A stretch of 29,863 bases of DNA from Rikenellaceae bacterium (GTDB lineage: Bacteria; Bacteroidota; Bacteroidia; Bacteroidales; UBA932). Of the stretch, positions 23,079 through 29,863 are shown one piece after another. The notes under the pieces are model-generated. The model made no database searches, was not told the origin of the DNA, and saw only the letters and a program-made list of their open reading frames with translations. The stretch covers positions 1 to 29,863 of the forward strand of contig CAAGIG010000031.1 in the NCBI GenBank assembly GCA_900769885.1. Reading direction: 5' to 3'. Numbering within the stretch: the stretch's first letter is position 1; every line of letters begins with the position of its first letter. A program made the translations under genes and the position numbers.

Positions 23079-26000
23079 TTACTTTTTGTTTTGAGGGCCT
23101 TCATAATGAGATGAAAGCTGCATAAATATAAAGTTCTTGCGGTTTTGAGCCTCTTTATCGCGCTCACCGTGACGGGACATCAAAGCGTACATCACCGGAA
23201 CCACAATCAAGGTGACCAAAGTAGAGACCAAAAGACCACCGATAACCACAACACCCATAGGTCTCCACATCTCTGAACCTTCACCCTGGCTCAACGCCAT
23301 AGGAAGCATACCGAGCAATGTGGTAAACGCAGTCATCAATACAGGACGGAGACGTGACGCACCTGATAGGGCAATCGCCTCATTAAGTTCATATCCTCTG
23401 TCTCGCATAAGGTTGATGTAGTCCACAAGGACAATACCGTTTTTAACCACAATACCCACGAGCATAATGAAACCTAAAGCACCGATCATATCCAAAGAGG
23501 TTCCTGTAATCCACAAAGCGACAATAACACCGGTAACCGCAAAAGGAATTGAGGTCATAATAATTGCAGGCTTGTTAAATGACTCAAACTGAGAAGCCAT
23601 TACAATGTAAACCAACAATACGATAAGAGCCAACAACATACCCATATCTCCGAAAGTCTCCTGCTGGTCTTCGTAACTACCACCAAGACGGACAGTTATA
23701 CCATTAGGTGTACCAAGTTTGTCAATCTCTTTTTGAATTTCCACAGCCAACTCCCCAAGAGAAGTTTCGTATGCCATAGAGGTCACTTTGACAATTCTTT
23801 GACGAGATTTTCTGTCAATCTGAGGTGGAGCCCAATATTCCTCAACGTGTCCAAGTTCTTTAACCTTGACAAGTTTGCCGGTCGAAGTAGGAATTGACAT
23901 ATCCTCGATATCTGTAATCGAGTTCCTGTTTTTCTCTTCCAGACGGACCAGAATATCATATTCGTCACCATCATCCTTCAAGAAACCTGAAGCCATACCA
24001 TTAACCCTGTTTCTGATATAAGAAGATACAGTAGCAGTATTCAAACCGTGATAAGCAAGTTTCTCCTTATCCAGAACCAAGTTCAATTCAGGACGGTCCT
24101 CATCTCTGGAAATATTGACGTTACGAGCATCTGAAACATTCGCTACAATAGCGTTTTTCACCTCCTGCGCATACATATTGGTCTGGTCAAAGTTAAATCC
24201 GTAGATTTCAACATCGACTGTTTGAGCACCACCGCCAAAACCGCCTGAAACATTACATTGGTAGTCAATGATTTCAGGATAGTTCTTCAATTCCTGACGG
24301 AGAACCTCAGCAATTTCAAAAATGGTACGCTCTCTCTGATACTTCTTGTTACATCTTACAGTCATTGAAATTTTATTGTTGGTTGTAGATGAGAACAAAG
24401 CCGAAACCCCTGCATCGTCATTTGAGCCACAAGAAGATGAAATCATCTGAATTTCAGGAACAAGAGCCATAAATCTGGTCTCAAGAACACGTGCTGTCTT
24501 AGCAGTTTCTTCAACACGGGTACTACGAGCAAGTTCCACGGTAACATTCAAACGTCCGTTGTCGGCCTGTTGCATAAAGTCAGTACCGATTTTACCCATT
24601 CCCGCAGGAATCAATGAAAGGATAAACGCACCCAGAATAACTGCCATAGTAATGAACTTATGGTTCAAACAAGCTCTAAGTGCTTTTGCATAAAATCTGT
24701 CAAGTTTGTCCAATGCACCTACAACATATCTCTGATACCAGTTGTTTTTAGGAGCAATCTCTTCGATTTGACCTCTTTCATTAATTCTGACCTCTTTAGC
24801 CTTAAGTAGTTTAGAACATAGCATAGGGGTAAGGGTAATAGCCACCACGGTAGATGTACATACCACGATTGTCACAATCCATCCAAGTTCCTTGAACATA
24901 ATACCTGCCTGTCCGCCAATCATTGTAAGAGGTACAAACACCGCCACAATTACAAGGGTAGTAGCAATAACTGACACCCATACCTCATTCGTAGCATAAA
25001 TAGAAGCCTCACGGGGACTAGCACCACGCTCGATATGTTTGTCAATATTTTCAAGCACCACGATAGCATCGTCCACCACCATACCGATTGCCACAGAAAG
25101 GGATGACAACGAAATAATGTTCAATGAACTTCCTGTAACGGCAAGATAGATAAACGCAACAATCAATGAGATAGGAATTGTAACCCCGATGATGATAGTC
25201 GCACGCCATTTTCCAAGGAAGAACAACACCACCAACACCACGAATACCAACGCATACAGGATAGACTTTTCCAAAGAGTTGATAGAGTTGATAATCTCAT
25301 CTGCAGAGTCATAAATGGTTTGGATATGAACGTCTGAAGGAAGGTCTTTCTTAATGATTTCCAACTCTTCTTTAAGGTCTTGCGACACCTGCACAGTATT
25401 GGCACCTGTCTGTTTTGTAACAATCAGACGGACACTCTCGCGACCATTTGTCTTTTCATCAAGAGTAAGGTCTTTGATGGTATCTTTAATAGTTGCAATA
25501 TCCTTTACATAGATTTTCTTTCCTGTAGGAGTAGTGGTTACTACGATATTGTTGATATCAGCACTTTCAAGGTACTCACTGCGCACCTGAAGGTTATACT
25601 GCTCTTTCTCCATTTTCACTGTTCCCGAAGAAAGGTTCAGGTTATTTGCCGAGATGGCACTACCTACCAATTCCAAAGGAATACCGTATGAATCGAGTTT
25701 TGCCTGATCGATATTAATGTAGACATAACGGTCAGGTGTACCCGAAAGGGACAAGTTACCGATACCATTGATTCTGTTCAACTGTGGAATAATCTCATCG
25801 TTGAGCATTTTGTCCAATCCCGCATAACTGTCATCCGCAGTGATCGAATATTGGGCAATAGGCATTGCACTCGAAGAGAATTTGAAGATAAAAGGATTTG
25901 AACAACCATCAGGAAGCTCATCCTTAAGCATATCGACATTTGAACGGACGTCATTGATAACCTCGTCCATATTGATACCCCACTCCAATTCAAGAGTCAC

Positions 26001-26270
26001 CACTGACATATGGTCTTTGGAAATGGAAGTGATCTCTTTCAAATGGTCAATAGAGTTCAATGAGTTTTCGACCATTTTGGTCACATTGGTCTCTATTTCA
26101 GAAGCACTCGCACCGGGATAGGTAGTCATCACCGTAACATAAGGTGGCTCCATCTCGGGGAACTGGTCAATCGGAAGTTTCGAAAACGAGAACAATCCGA
26201 TAACCATCAAGGCAACGAATATAAGAAGTGTCGTTACCGGCTTGTTAATCGCTGTTTTGTAAATACTCAT
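23079..26270 (-). CDS. RND efflux permease (HAE1/AcrB type)
   Basis: Inner-membrane proton-driven drug pump. 1063 residues with the standard plan: N-terminal helix, a large periplasmic loop (about 35-335), six helices, a second loop and six helices. The N-terminus MSIYKTAINKPVTTLLIF and FPEMEPPYVTV are typical. The proton-relay aspartates Asp400 and Asp401 in GMVVDDAIVVLEN are present, and the second half has the matching VGIVVKNGIVLVDYIN with the relay lysine, so it should be active. The substrate range cannot be read. It is 9 bases downstream of the adaptor gene and is part of the tetR-tolC-adaptor-pump operon. Confidence 0.95.
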   Translation of the reverse strand: MSIYKTAINKPVTTLLIFVALMVIGLFSFSKLPIDQFPEMEPPYVTVMTTYPGASASEIETNVTKMVENSLNSIDHLKEITSISKDHMSVVTLELEWGINMDEVINDVRSNVDMLKDELPDGCSNPFIFKFSSSAMPIAQYSITADDSYAGLDKMLNDEIIPQLNRINGIGNLSLSGTPDRYVYINIDQAKLDSYGIPLELVGSAISANNLNLSSGTVKMEKEQYNLQVRSEYLESADINNIVVTTTPTGKKIYVKDIATIKDTIKDLTLDEKTNGRESVRLIVTKQTGANTVQVSQDLKEELEIIKKDLPSDVHIQTIYDSADEIINSINSLEKSILYALVFVVLVVLFFLGKWRATIIIGVTIPISLIVAFIYLAVTGSSLNIISLSSLSVAIGMVVDDAIVVLENIDKHIERGASPREASIYATNEVWVSVIATTLVIVAVFVPLTMIGGQAGIMFKELGWIVTIVVCTSTVVAITLTPMLCSKLLKAKEVRINERGQIEEIAPKNNWYQRYVVGALDKLDRFYAKALRACLNHKFITMAVILGAFILSLIPAGMGKIGTDFMQQADNGRLNVTVELARSTRVEETAKTARVLETRFMALVPEIQMISSSCGSNDDAGVSALFSSTTNNKISMTVRCNKKYQRERTIFEIAEVLRQELKNYPEIIDYQCNVSGGFGGGAQTVDVEIYGFNFDQTNMYAQEVKNAIVANVSDARNVNISRDEDRPELNLVLDKEKLAYHGLNTATVSSYIRNRVNGMASGFLKDDGDEYDILVRLEEKNRNSITDIEDMSIPTSTGKLVKVKELGHVEEYWAPPQIDRKSRQRIVKVTSMAYETSLGELAVEIQKEIDKLGTPNGITVRLGGSYEDQQETFGDMGMLLALIVLLVYIVMASQFESFNKPAIIMTSIPFAVTGVIVALWITGTSLDMIGALGFIMLVGIVVKNGIVLVDYINLMRDRGYELNEAIALSGASRLRPVLMTAFTTLLGMLPMALSQGEGSEMWRPMGVVVIGGLLVSTLVTLIVVPVMYALMSRHGERDKEAQNRKNFIFMQLSSHYEGPQNKK

Positions 26271-26279
26271 TTTCTAATA

Positions 26280-27296
26280 CTATTTTACGATATTAATTTT
26301 TGAACCGTCAACCAATTTGGCCTGTCCGGTGGTAATCAATTCATCACCAATCTTCAAATCTTCTCCCAAAATTTCAACATACTCGTCATTTCTGTCACCC
26401 ATTGTAACAAAAACTCTCTTCGCCACATTGTTGTCATTAAGGAAAACATATCTCTCGTTGGAACCGATAAGGCGGAGAACTGCCTGATAAGGAATCATAA
26501 TAGCCTCTTGCTCACCCATATTCAAGACAGAACTTGCATACATACCGGGACGAAGAACATTCTTCTTGTTGGGAATTTTCAATTCTACAGTAAATGTATG
26601 GGACATAGGGTCGATTGTAGGATAGATAATTTCAATCGATGCAGGGAACTCTTCATTAGGATAAATATCTGAAGTAAGATTTACCTTCATACCTTTTTTA
26701 ACCTTGGGGAAGAAGGTCTCAGGAATATTTACCAAAGCTTTCAATGTTGAAATCTGAACAAGTTCCAAAATAGGTTGGCCTGCATACAACTCTCCATCTT
26801 CGTAATTCTTGGCAGAAATAACTCCATCGAATTTTGCTCTTACAATGGTATTTTCTTCCAAAAATTTAAGACTTTGCTGAGTCTGATCAAAGCTGGTCTT
26901 GATTTGGTCGTAGGCCTGTTGAGAAATAGCTTCTGTTTCAAGCAAAGACTCCATACGTTTAAGTTCCACTTGAAGATTTGCAAAAGCTATTCTTGTGGTA
27001 ATCAACTGATTCTGATCCATACGCACCAATGTGTCACCCTTCTTTACAACATCTCCCACCTCAACATAAATATGTTCAATATTTCCAGTAACAGAAGGTG
27101 AAATGCTCATTCTTTCATAAGCCTGAAGAGTAGTTGAAGTTTCAAACTCACGAGTTACAGTTCTGGTCGAAACAGGAGAGACTTTCACCTGATCGATTCT
27201 TTCTTCTACAACAGTTTGGCTCTCAGCCTGACCTGATCCGCAAGATGCTGTCAAAGCAACAACAGCAGACAAAATTAGAATTTCCTTTAGTTTCAT
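26280..27296 (-). CDS. RND periplasmic adaptor (membrane fusion) lipoprotein
   Basis: It bridges the pump and the outer-membrane channel. 338 residues, lipoprotein signal with lipobox LTASC (Cys19). Then come the first beta-barrel and lipoyl half (SPSVTGNIEHIYVEVGDVVKKGD), an alpha hairpin (about 93-145, FANLQVELKRMESLL through TKTSFDQTQQSLKFL-like helices), the second lipoyl half (TIVRAKFDGVISAKNYEDGEL) and a C-terminal barrel. The hairpin is short, which suits end-to-end contact with a TolC trimer. It lies 20 bases after the tolC homologue. Confidence 0.93.
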   Translation of the reverse strand: MKLKEILILSAVVALTASCGSGQAESQTVVEERIDQVKVSPVSTRTVTREFETSTTLQAYERMSISPSVTGNIEHIYVEVGDVVKKGDTLVRMDQNQLITTRIAFANLQVELKRMESLLETEAISQQAYDQIKTSFDQTQQSLKFLEENTIVRAKFDGVISAKNYEDGELYAGQPILELVQISTLKALVNIPETFFPKVKKGMKVNLTSDIYPNEEFPASIEIIYPTIDPMSHTFTVELKIPNKKNVLRPGMYASSVLNMGEQEAIMIPYQAVLRLIGSNERYVFLNDNNVAKRVFVTMGDRNDEYVEILGEDLKIGDELITTGQAKLVDGSKINIVK

Positions 27297-27316
27297 ATTT
27301 TTAACAATTATTATTC

Positions 27317-28624
27317 CTAGTAATTTTTATTCAATAATTTTTCAAGCTCGATTTGAGCATTCACATACTCCAGAATTGCCTGTACATAAGTACTTTGGGC
27401 AGTAAGAAGATTTGTAGCTGAGTTTGTCACATCCAGACTTGAGCTCAATCCGAATTCATATTTCTTTGAAATGTTTTCAAACACACTTTGAGACACCTCC
27501 ACACTCTTCTTCTGAGTCTGGAATCTCTCATAAGCAGATGAAAGATTGTATTTCAACTGTCTGTGCTGGATATTCAAAGCCATTTCTGTATCAGAAAGAT
27601 TGTTCAATTGTTTCTTATACTCGATATTGGCCTTTCTTACAGTTTCAAAATTTCTTCCACTTGAGAAAATAGGAATAGACAAAGATATTCCAATCATATT
27701 GGGAGGAGTCATATTCATCTTAGCCTCATCTGAGAAATAGTGCTTACCTGTAAACTGGTAATAAGCACTCAAGGTAGGACCGTATGTCCACGCAGTCATA
27801 TTCTTTTGCTGTTTGGTCAAATCGACACCTTTTTTAACCAATTGGTAAGAATAGTTATTGTCAAGGATAAAATCATCATACAACAATTTCAAAGATTCTT
27901 CCACATTGAGAAGGTCTTCCAAAGATTGGGTAAGTTCAATTTCCACATTGAATGGGATATTCATTGCAAGACGCAATGAGTTGAAAACCATCTCCATAGA
28001 TCTCTTAGAGGTATTCAATGTGCTCTCCATTGTTGCCACCTGAACAAGAATCTGGTCTGCATCGATTTTCTCTGCGACCCCCACCTCAACAGATTTGTTG
28101 ATAAAATCATAGAGTTTCTTGATTGTTACAAGACTCTCTTCCAACAAACCTTGTGTCTGCTGGCTCACAAGAGCTGAAAAATAGAGCAATTTCACTTGTT
28201 GGACAATATCCTGCTCAGTCTGAAGCTTTTGGACATTGGCCATCTCAACTGAAATCTTTGCCAACTGTGTAGAGACAATTTGAGCACCGCTGACAGCCAT
28301 TGCCACATTTATACCCAAGTTTCCTGAAGGGGGCATTGAGATTGACATTGCACCCAACTCCATTTTATAACCGAGAGAGTTTGAATAATCAAGTGATGCA
28401 TTCACCTGAGGAAGCATACTTGCAATACTTGTCCATTTATCTGCTTCTGCCTGACGGACACTCAATGCCGAGTTTTGAAGCGTTCTGCTGTGCTCCAAAG
28501 CATAATCCTGTGCCTGTTTGAGGCTAAAGCGAAGAGTTGAGGACTCTGTTCCCTCCACCTGCTGGGCAGAAAGGGAAACCAATGCTGCGATTAGCATTAC
28601 AAAAGTTGAAAAGATTCTCTTCAT
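27317..28624 (-). CDS. TolC family outer-membrane efflux protein
   Basis: Outer-membrane exit duct for the RND pump. 435 residues, signal peptide MKRIFSTFVMLIAALVSLSAQ, then two internal repeats of long coiled-coil helices typical of the OEP fold (LKQAQDYALEHSRTLQN in repeat 1; ANIEYKKQLNNLSDTEMALN in repeat 2), ending LEYVNAQIELEKLLN. Its ATG overlaps the tetR stop by 4 bases (ATGA), so translation is coupled to the regulator. Confidence 0.93.
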   Translation of the reverse strand: MKRIFSTFVMLIAALVSLSAQQVEGTESSTLRFSLKQAQDYALEHSRTLQNSALSVRQAEADKWTSIASMLPQVNASLDYSNSLGYKMELGAMSISMPPSGNLGINVAMAVSGAQIVSTQLAKISVEMANVQKLQTEQDIVQQVKLLYFSALVSQQTQGLLEESLVTIKKLYDFINKSVEVGVAEKIDADQILVQVATMESTLNTSKRSMEMVFNSLRLAMNIPFNVEIELTQSLEDLLNVEESLKLLYDDFILDNNYSYQLVKKGVDLTKQQKNMTAWTYGPTLSAYYQFTGKHYFSDEAKMNMTPPNMIGISLSIPIFSSGRNFETVRKANIEYKKQLNNLSDTEMALNIQHRQLKYNLSSAYERFQTQKKSVEVSQSVFENISKKYEFGLSSSLDVTNSATNLLTAQSTYVQAILEYVNAQIELEKLLNKNY

Positions 28625-29235
28625 TTTAATTTGTTCTTTATATGATTATCTATTATTTGCATACCTTTTGGAGTAGAAAGCCCGCGCAGAATCAGCAATA
28701 CCATCTCTGAGAGAGCCCTTTTTTGCTCAAGCTTTGAATACTCCAGCATATTCAATTCTGTCTTTTTAGCAGAAAGGAGCAATAAAGAATATGCCACGTC
28801 ATCATAATTGACCCCATCCTTTATAAAAAAACCATCCTCAAAACCTTTATCCAACACCTTTTTTAACATTTCATATTGGTGACGATGAAAGGTTTTTATA
28901 AATTTCTGATATAGCTCCGGATAATACTTTTTAATCTCCATCATAAAATTATAATGAGTATCCAGTATTTTCTCATCGCCATTATCAATGGACTCCAACA
29001 ACATCTGAAGAATATTCTCGTGGTTTGTCAAAAATTGGTTTATAACCTCCATCTTCCTTTCGTGAAGAGTAACAATACTCTCCTCCAAGAGAGAAGATTT
29101 GTCCTTAAACAACTCATACAGAGTCCTCTTGGACATTCCATTCTCAGATGCAATATCATCCATAGTCACATTTTTGCAACCTTTTTCCAAGAAAAGCTGC
29201 AAAGAAGTTTCCAATATTTGAGTTCTTGTTGCCAT
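28621..29235 (-). CDS. TetR/AcrR family transcriptional regulator
   Basis: Probable repressor of the efflux operon it heads. 204 residues from the ATG at 29235; the frame also opens at a TTG 21 bases earlier. The N-terminal helix-turn-helix is at about 5-50 (ILETSLQLFLEKGCKNVTMDDIA, MSKRTLYELFKDKSSLL). The C-terminal ligand domain is helical, with no family-specific signature that I recognise. As first gene of tetR-tolC-adaptor-pump-PG0541 it is likely autoregulated, with a palindrome next to its own promoter. Confidence 0.93.
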   Translation of the reverse strand: MATRTQILETSLQLFLEKGCKNVTMDDIASENGMSKRTLYELFKDKSSLLEESIVTLHERKMEVINQFLTNHENILQMLLESIDNGDEKILDTHYNFMMEIKKYYPELYQKFIKTFHRHQYEMLKKVLDKGFEDGFFIKDGVNYDDVAYSLLLLSAKKTELNMLEYSKLEQKRALSEMVLLILRGLSTPKGMQIIDNHIKNKLK

Positions 29236-29253
29236 TCCAGTTACTTTGGGTCG

Positions 29254-29261
29254 CAAAACTA
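29254..29261 (-). promoter_or_regulatory. Predicted -7 element for the tetR-efflux operon
   Basis: TAGTTTTG on the minus strand (TAnnTTTG), 18 bases before the tetR ATG. The spacing to any TTG -33 is poor. Confidence 0.5.
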
Positions 29262-29263
29262 AT

Positions 29264-29280
29264 AAAACTTTTTAAGTTTT
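29264..29280. promoter_or_regulatory. Candidate TetR operator palindrome
   Basis: Perfect inverted repeat with 7-bp arms, AAAACTT at 29264-29270 and AAGTTTT at 29274-29280, and a 3-bp centre. It starts 2 bases upstream of the tetR -7 element, inside the -7/-33 spacer, where a bound repressor would block polymerase. Size and symmetry fit TetR operators; binding is inferred. Confidence 0.45.
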
Positions 29281-29335
29281 CTAATTTTCAACGTCGAATT
29301 CAGTGGCAATTTTTATGCCAAATAAGATTTATAAC

Positions 29336-29343
29336 TATCTTTG
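29336..29343 (+). promoter_or_regulatory. Predicted -7 element for kbl
   Basis: TATCTTTG ends 23 bases before the kbl ATG. It is divergent from the tetR promoter in the 131-base gap 29236-29366. No clear -33 TTTG is seen. Confidence 0.5.
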
Positions 29344-29366
29344 TCAAAATTTTAAATATTCAAGCT

Positions 29367-29831
29367 ATGTACAAAGATTTTCAAGCCTTCCTTCAAACAG
29401 AACTAAAAAATATTGAAGAAGCAGGCCTATATAAAAATGAGAGAGTCATCACTTCTCCTCAAGGTGCTGCAATCAAAGTAAGCACCGGTCAAAATGTGTT
29501 GAACTTCTGTGCAAACAACTACCTTGGACTTGCAGACAACAAAGAATTGGTAGAGGCTGCTAAAAAAGCATTGGATACACACGGATACGGTATGTCCAGC
29601 GTACGCTTTATCTGCGGTACCGGCGACCTTCACAAACAACTTGAAGCTAAGATTGCTGAATTCTTCGGAACTGAAGACACAATCCTTTATGCTGCTTGTT
29701 TCGATGCCAACGGTGGTGTTTTCGAACCCCTTTTGACAGATCAGGATGCTATCATCTCTGACTCATTGAACCACGCATCTATCATCGACGGCGTCCGTCT
29801 ATGTAAAGCACAAAGATACCGTTACGCAAAT
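29367..29831 (+). CDS. kbl: Glycine C-acetyltransferase (2-amino-3-ketobutyrate CoA ligase), 3' end missing
   Basis: PLP enzyme that splits 2-amino-3-ketobutyrate with CoA into glycine and acetyl-CoA, in threonine breakdown. Only the first 155 codons are present. They carry the Kbl pattern throughout: VLNFCANNYLGLADN, GYGMSSVRFICGTGDLHKQLE, ACFDANGGVFEPLL, IISDSLNHASIIDGVRLCKA and RYRYAN. The PLP-binding lysine lies in the missing part. The reading frame stops being genomic at 29831, where adapter sequence begins; the gene is cut by the contig end, not broken in the organism. Confidence 0.95.
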
Positions 29832-29863
29832 AGATCGGAAGAGCACACGTCTGAACTCCAGTC
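29832..29863 (+). other. Illumina TruSeq adapter at the contig end
   Basis: All 32 final bases match the start of the standard TruSeq adapter (AGATCGGAAGAGCACACGTC, then TGAACTCCAGTC). This is library sequence left by incomplete trimming, not DNA of the organism. It joins directly to the kbl codon for Asn155. Confidence 0.98.

Noticed and set aside
29236..29256. TTG start for the TetR regulator
   Set aside because: The ATG at 29235 gives the normal TetR N-terminus, and the -7 element overlaps the TTG.
1..29863. Mobile element, CRISPR, toxin-antitoxin or defence island
   Set aside because: No transposase, integrase, direct-repeat array or defence-type gene is present; gene content and order look like ordinary Bacteroidota chromosome.

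Overview
The window is chromosomal DNA of a Bacteroidota bacterium, most likely order Bacteroidales. The evidence is GldH, a Bacteroidota-type SdhC cytochrome b, DUF3109 and PG0541-type proteins, and at least nine start-proximal sites matching the Bacteroidota -7 element TAnnTTTG. Family or genus cannot be fixed from this sequence alone. No rRNA, tRNA, CRISPR array, insertion sequence or prophage was seen. Gene content is mostly core metabolism and cell-envelope functions, tightly packed.

Left part (1-9487). A tricorn-like S41 protease, cut by the left edge, ends at a strong terminator. A lone sdhC faces it, with its own terminator and no sdhA/sdhB. Divergent from sdhC is a DAHP synthase-chorismate mutase fusion, whose 3' end overlaps the convergent pyrH-frr pair. 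Then come, on the minus strand, a lipocalin, hemW and a coiled-coil membrane protein; on the plus strand, a small membrane protein and a DUF2007 protein; and on the minus strand, a DUF3109 protein downstream of a large M16 peptidase homologue that has lost its catalytic residues.

Middle part (12276-18867). A secreted TPR protein is translationally overlapped by a U32-family (RlhA-like) protein. The convergent DNA polymerase III delta' gene is divergent from a ricT-gldH-trmB operon.

Right part (18856-29235, all minus strand). Reading in transcription order: a tetR-tolC-adaptor-RND pump-PG0541 efflux operon, then sdaA (own predicted promoter), an outer-membrane barrel, thioredoxin, a second paralogous barrel and a long-chain polyprenyl diphosphate synthase. 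A divergent kbl gene starts at 29367 and is cut at 29831. The last 32 bases (29832-29863) are Illumina TruSeq adapter, not genomic DNA.

I do not see a clearly new multi-gene system. The best leads are the catalytically dead M16 protein, the frr terminator lying inside the antisense aro coding sequence, the orphan sdhC, a palindrome overlapping the efflux regulator's promoter, the 13-bp inverted repeat that buries the lipocalin start codon, and the small PG0541 protein tied to the efflux pump.
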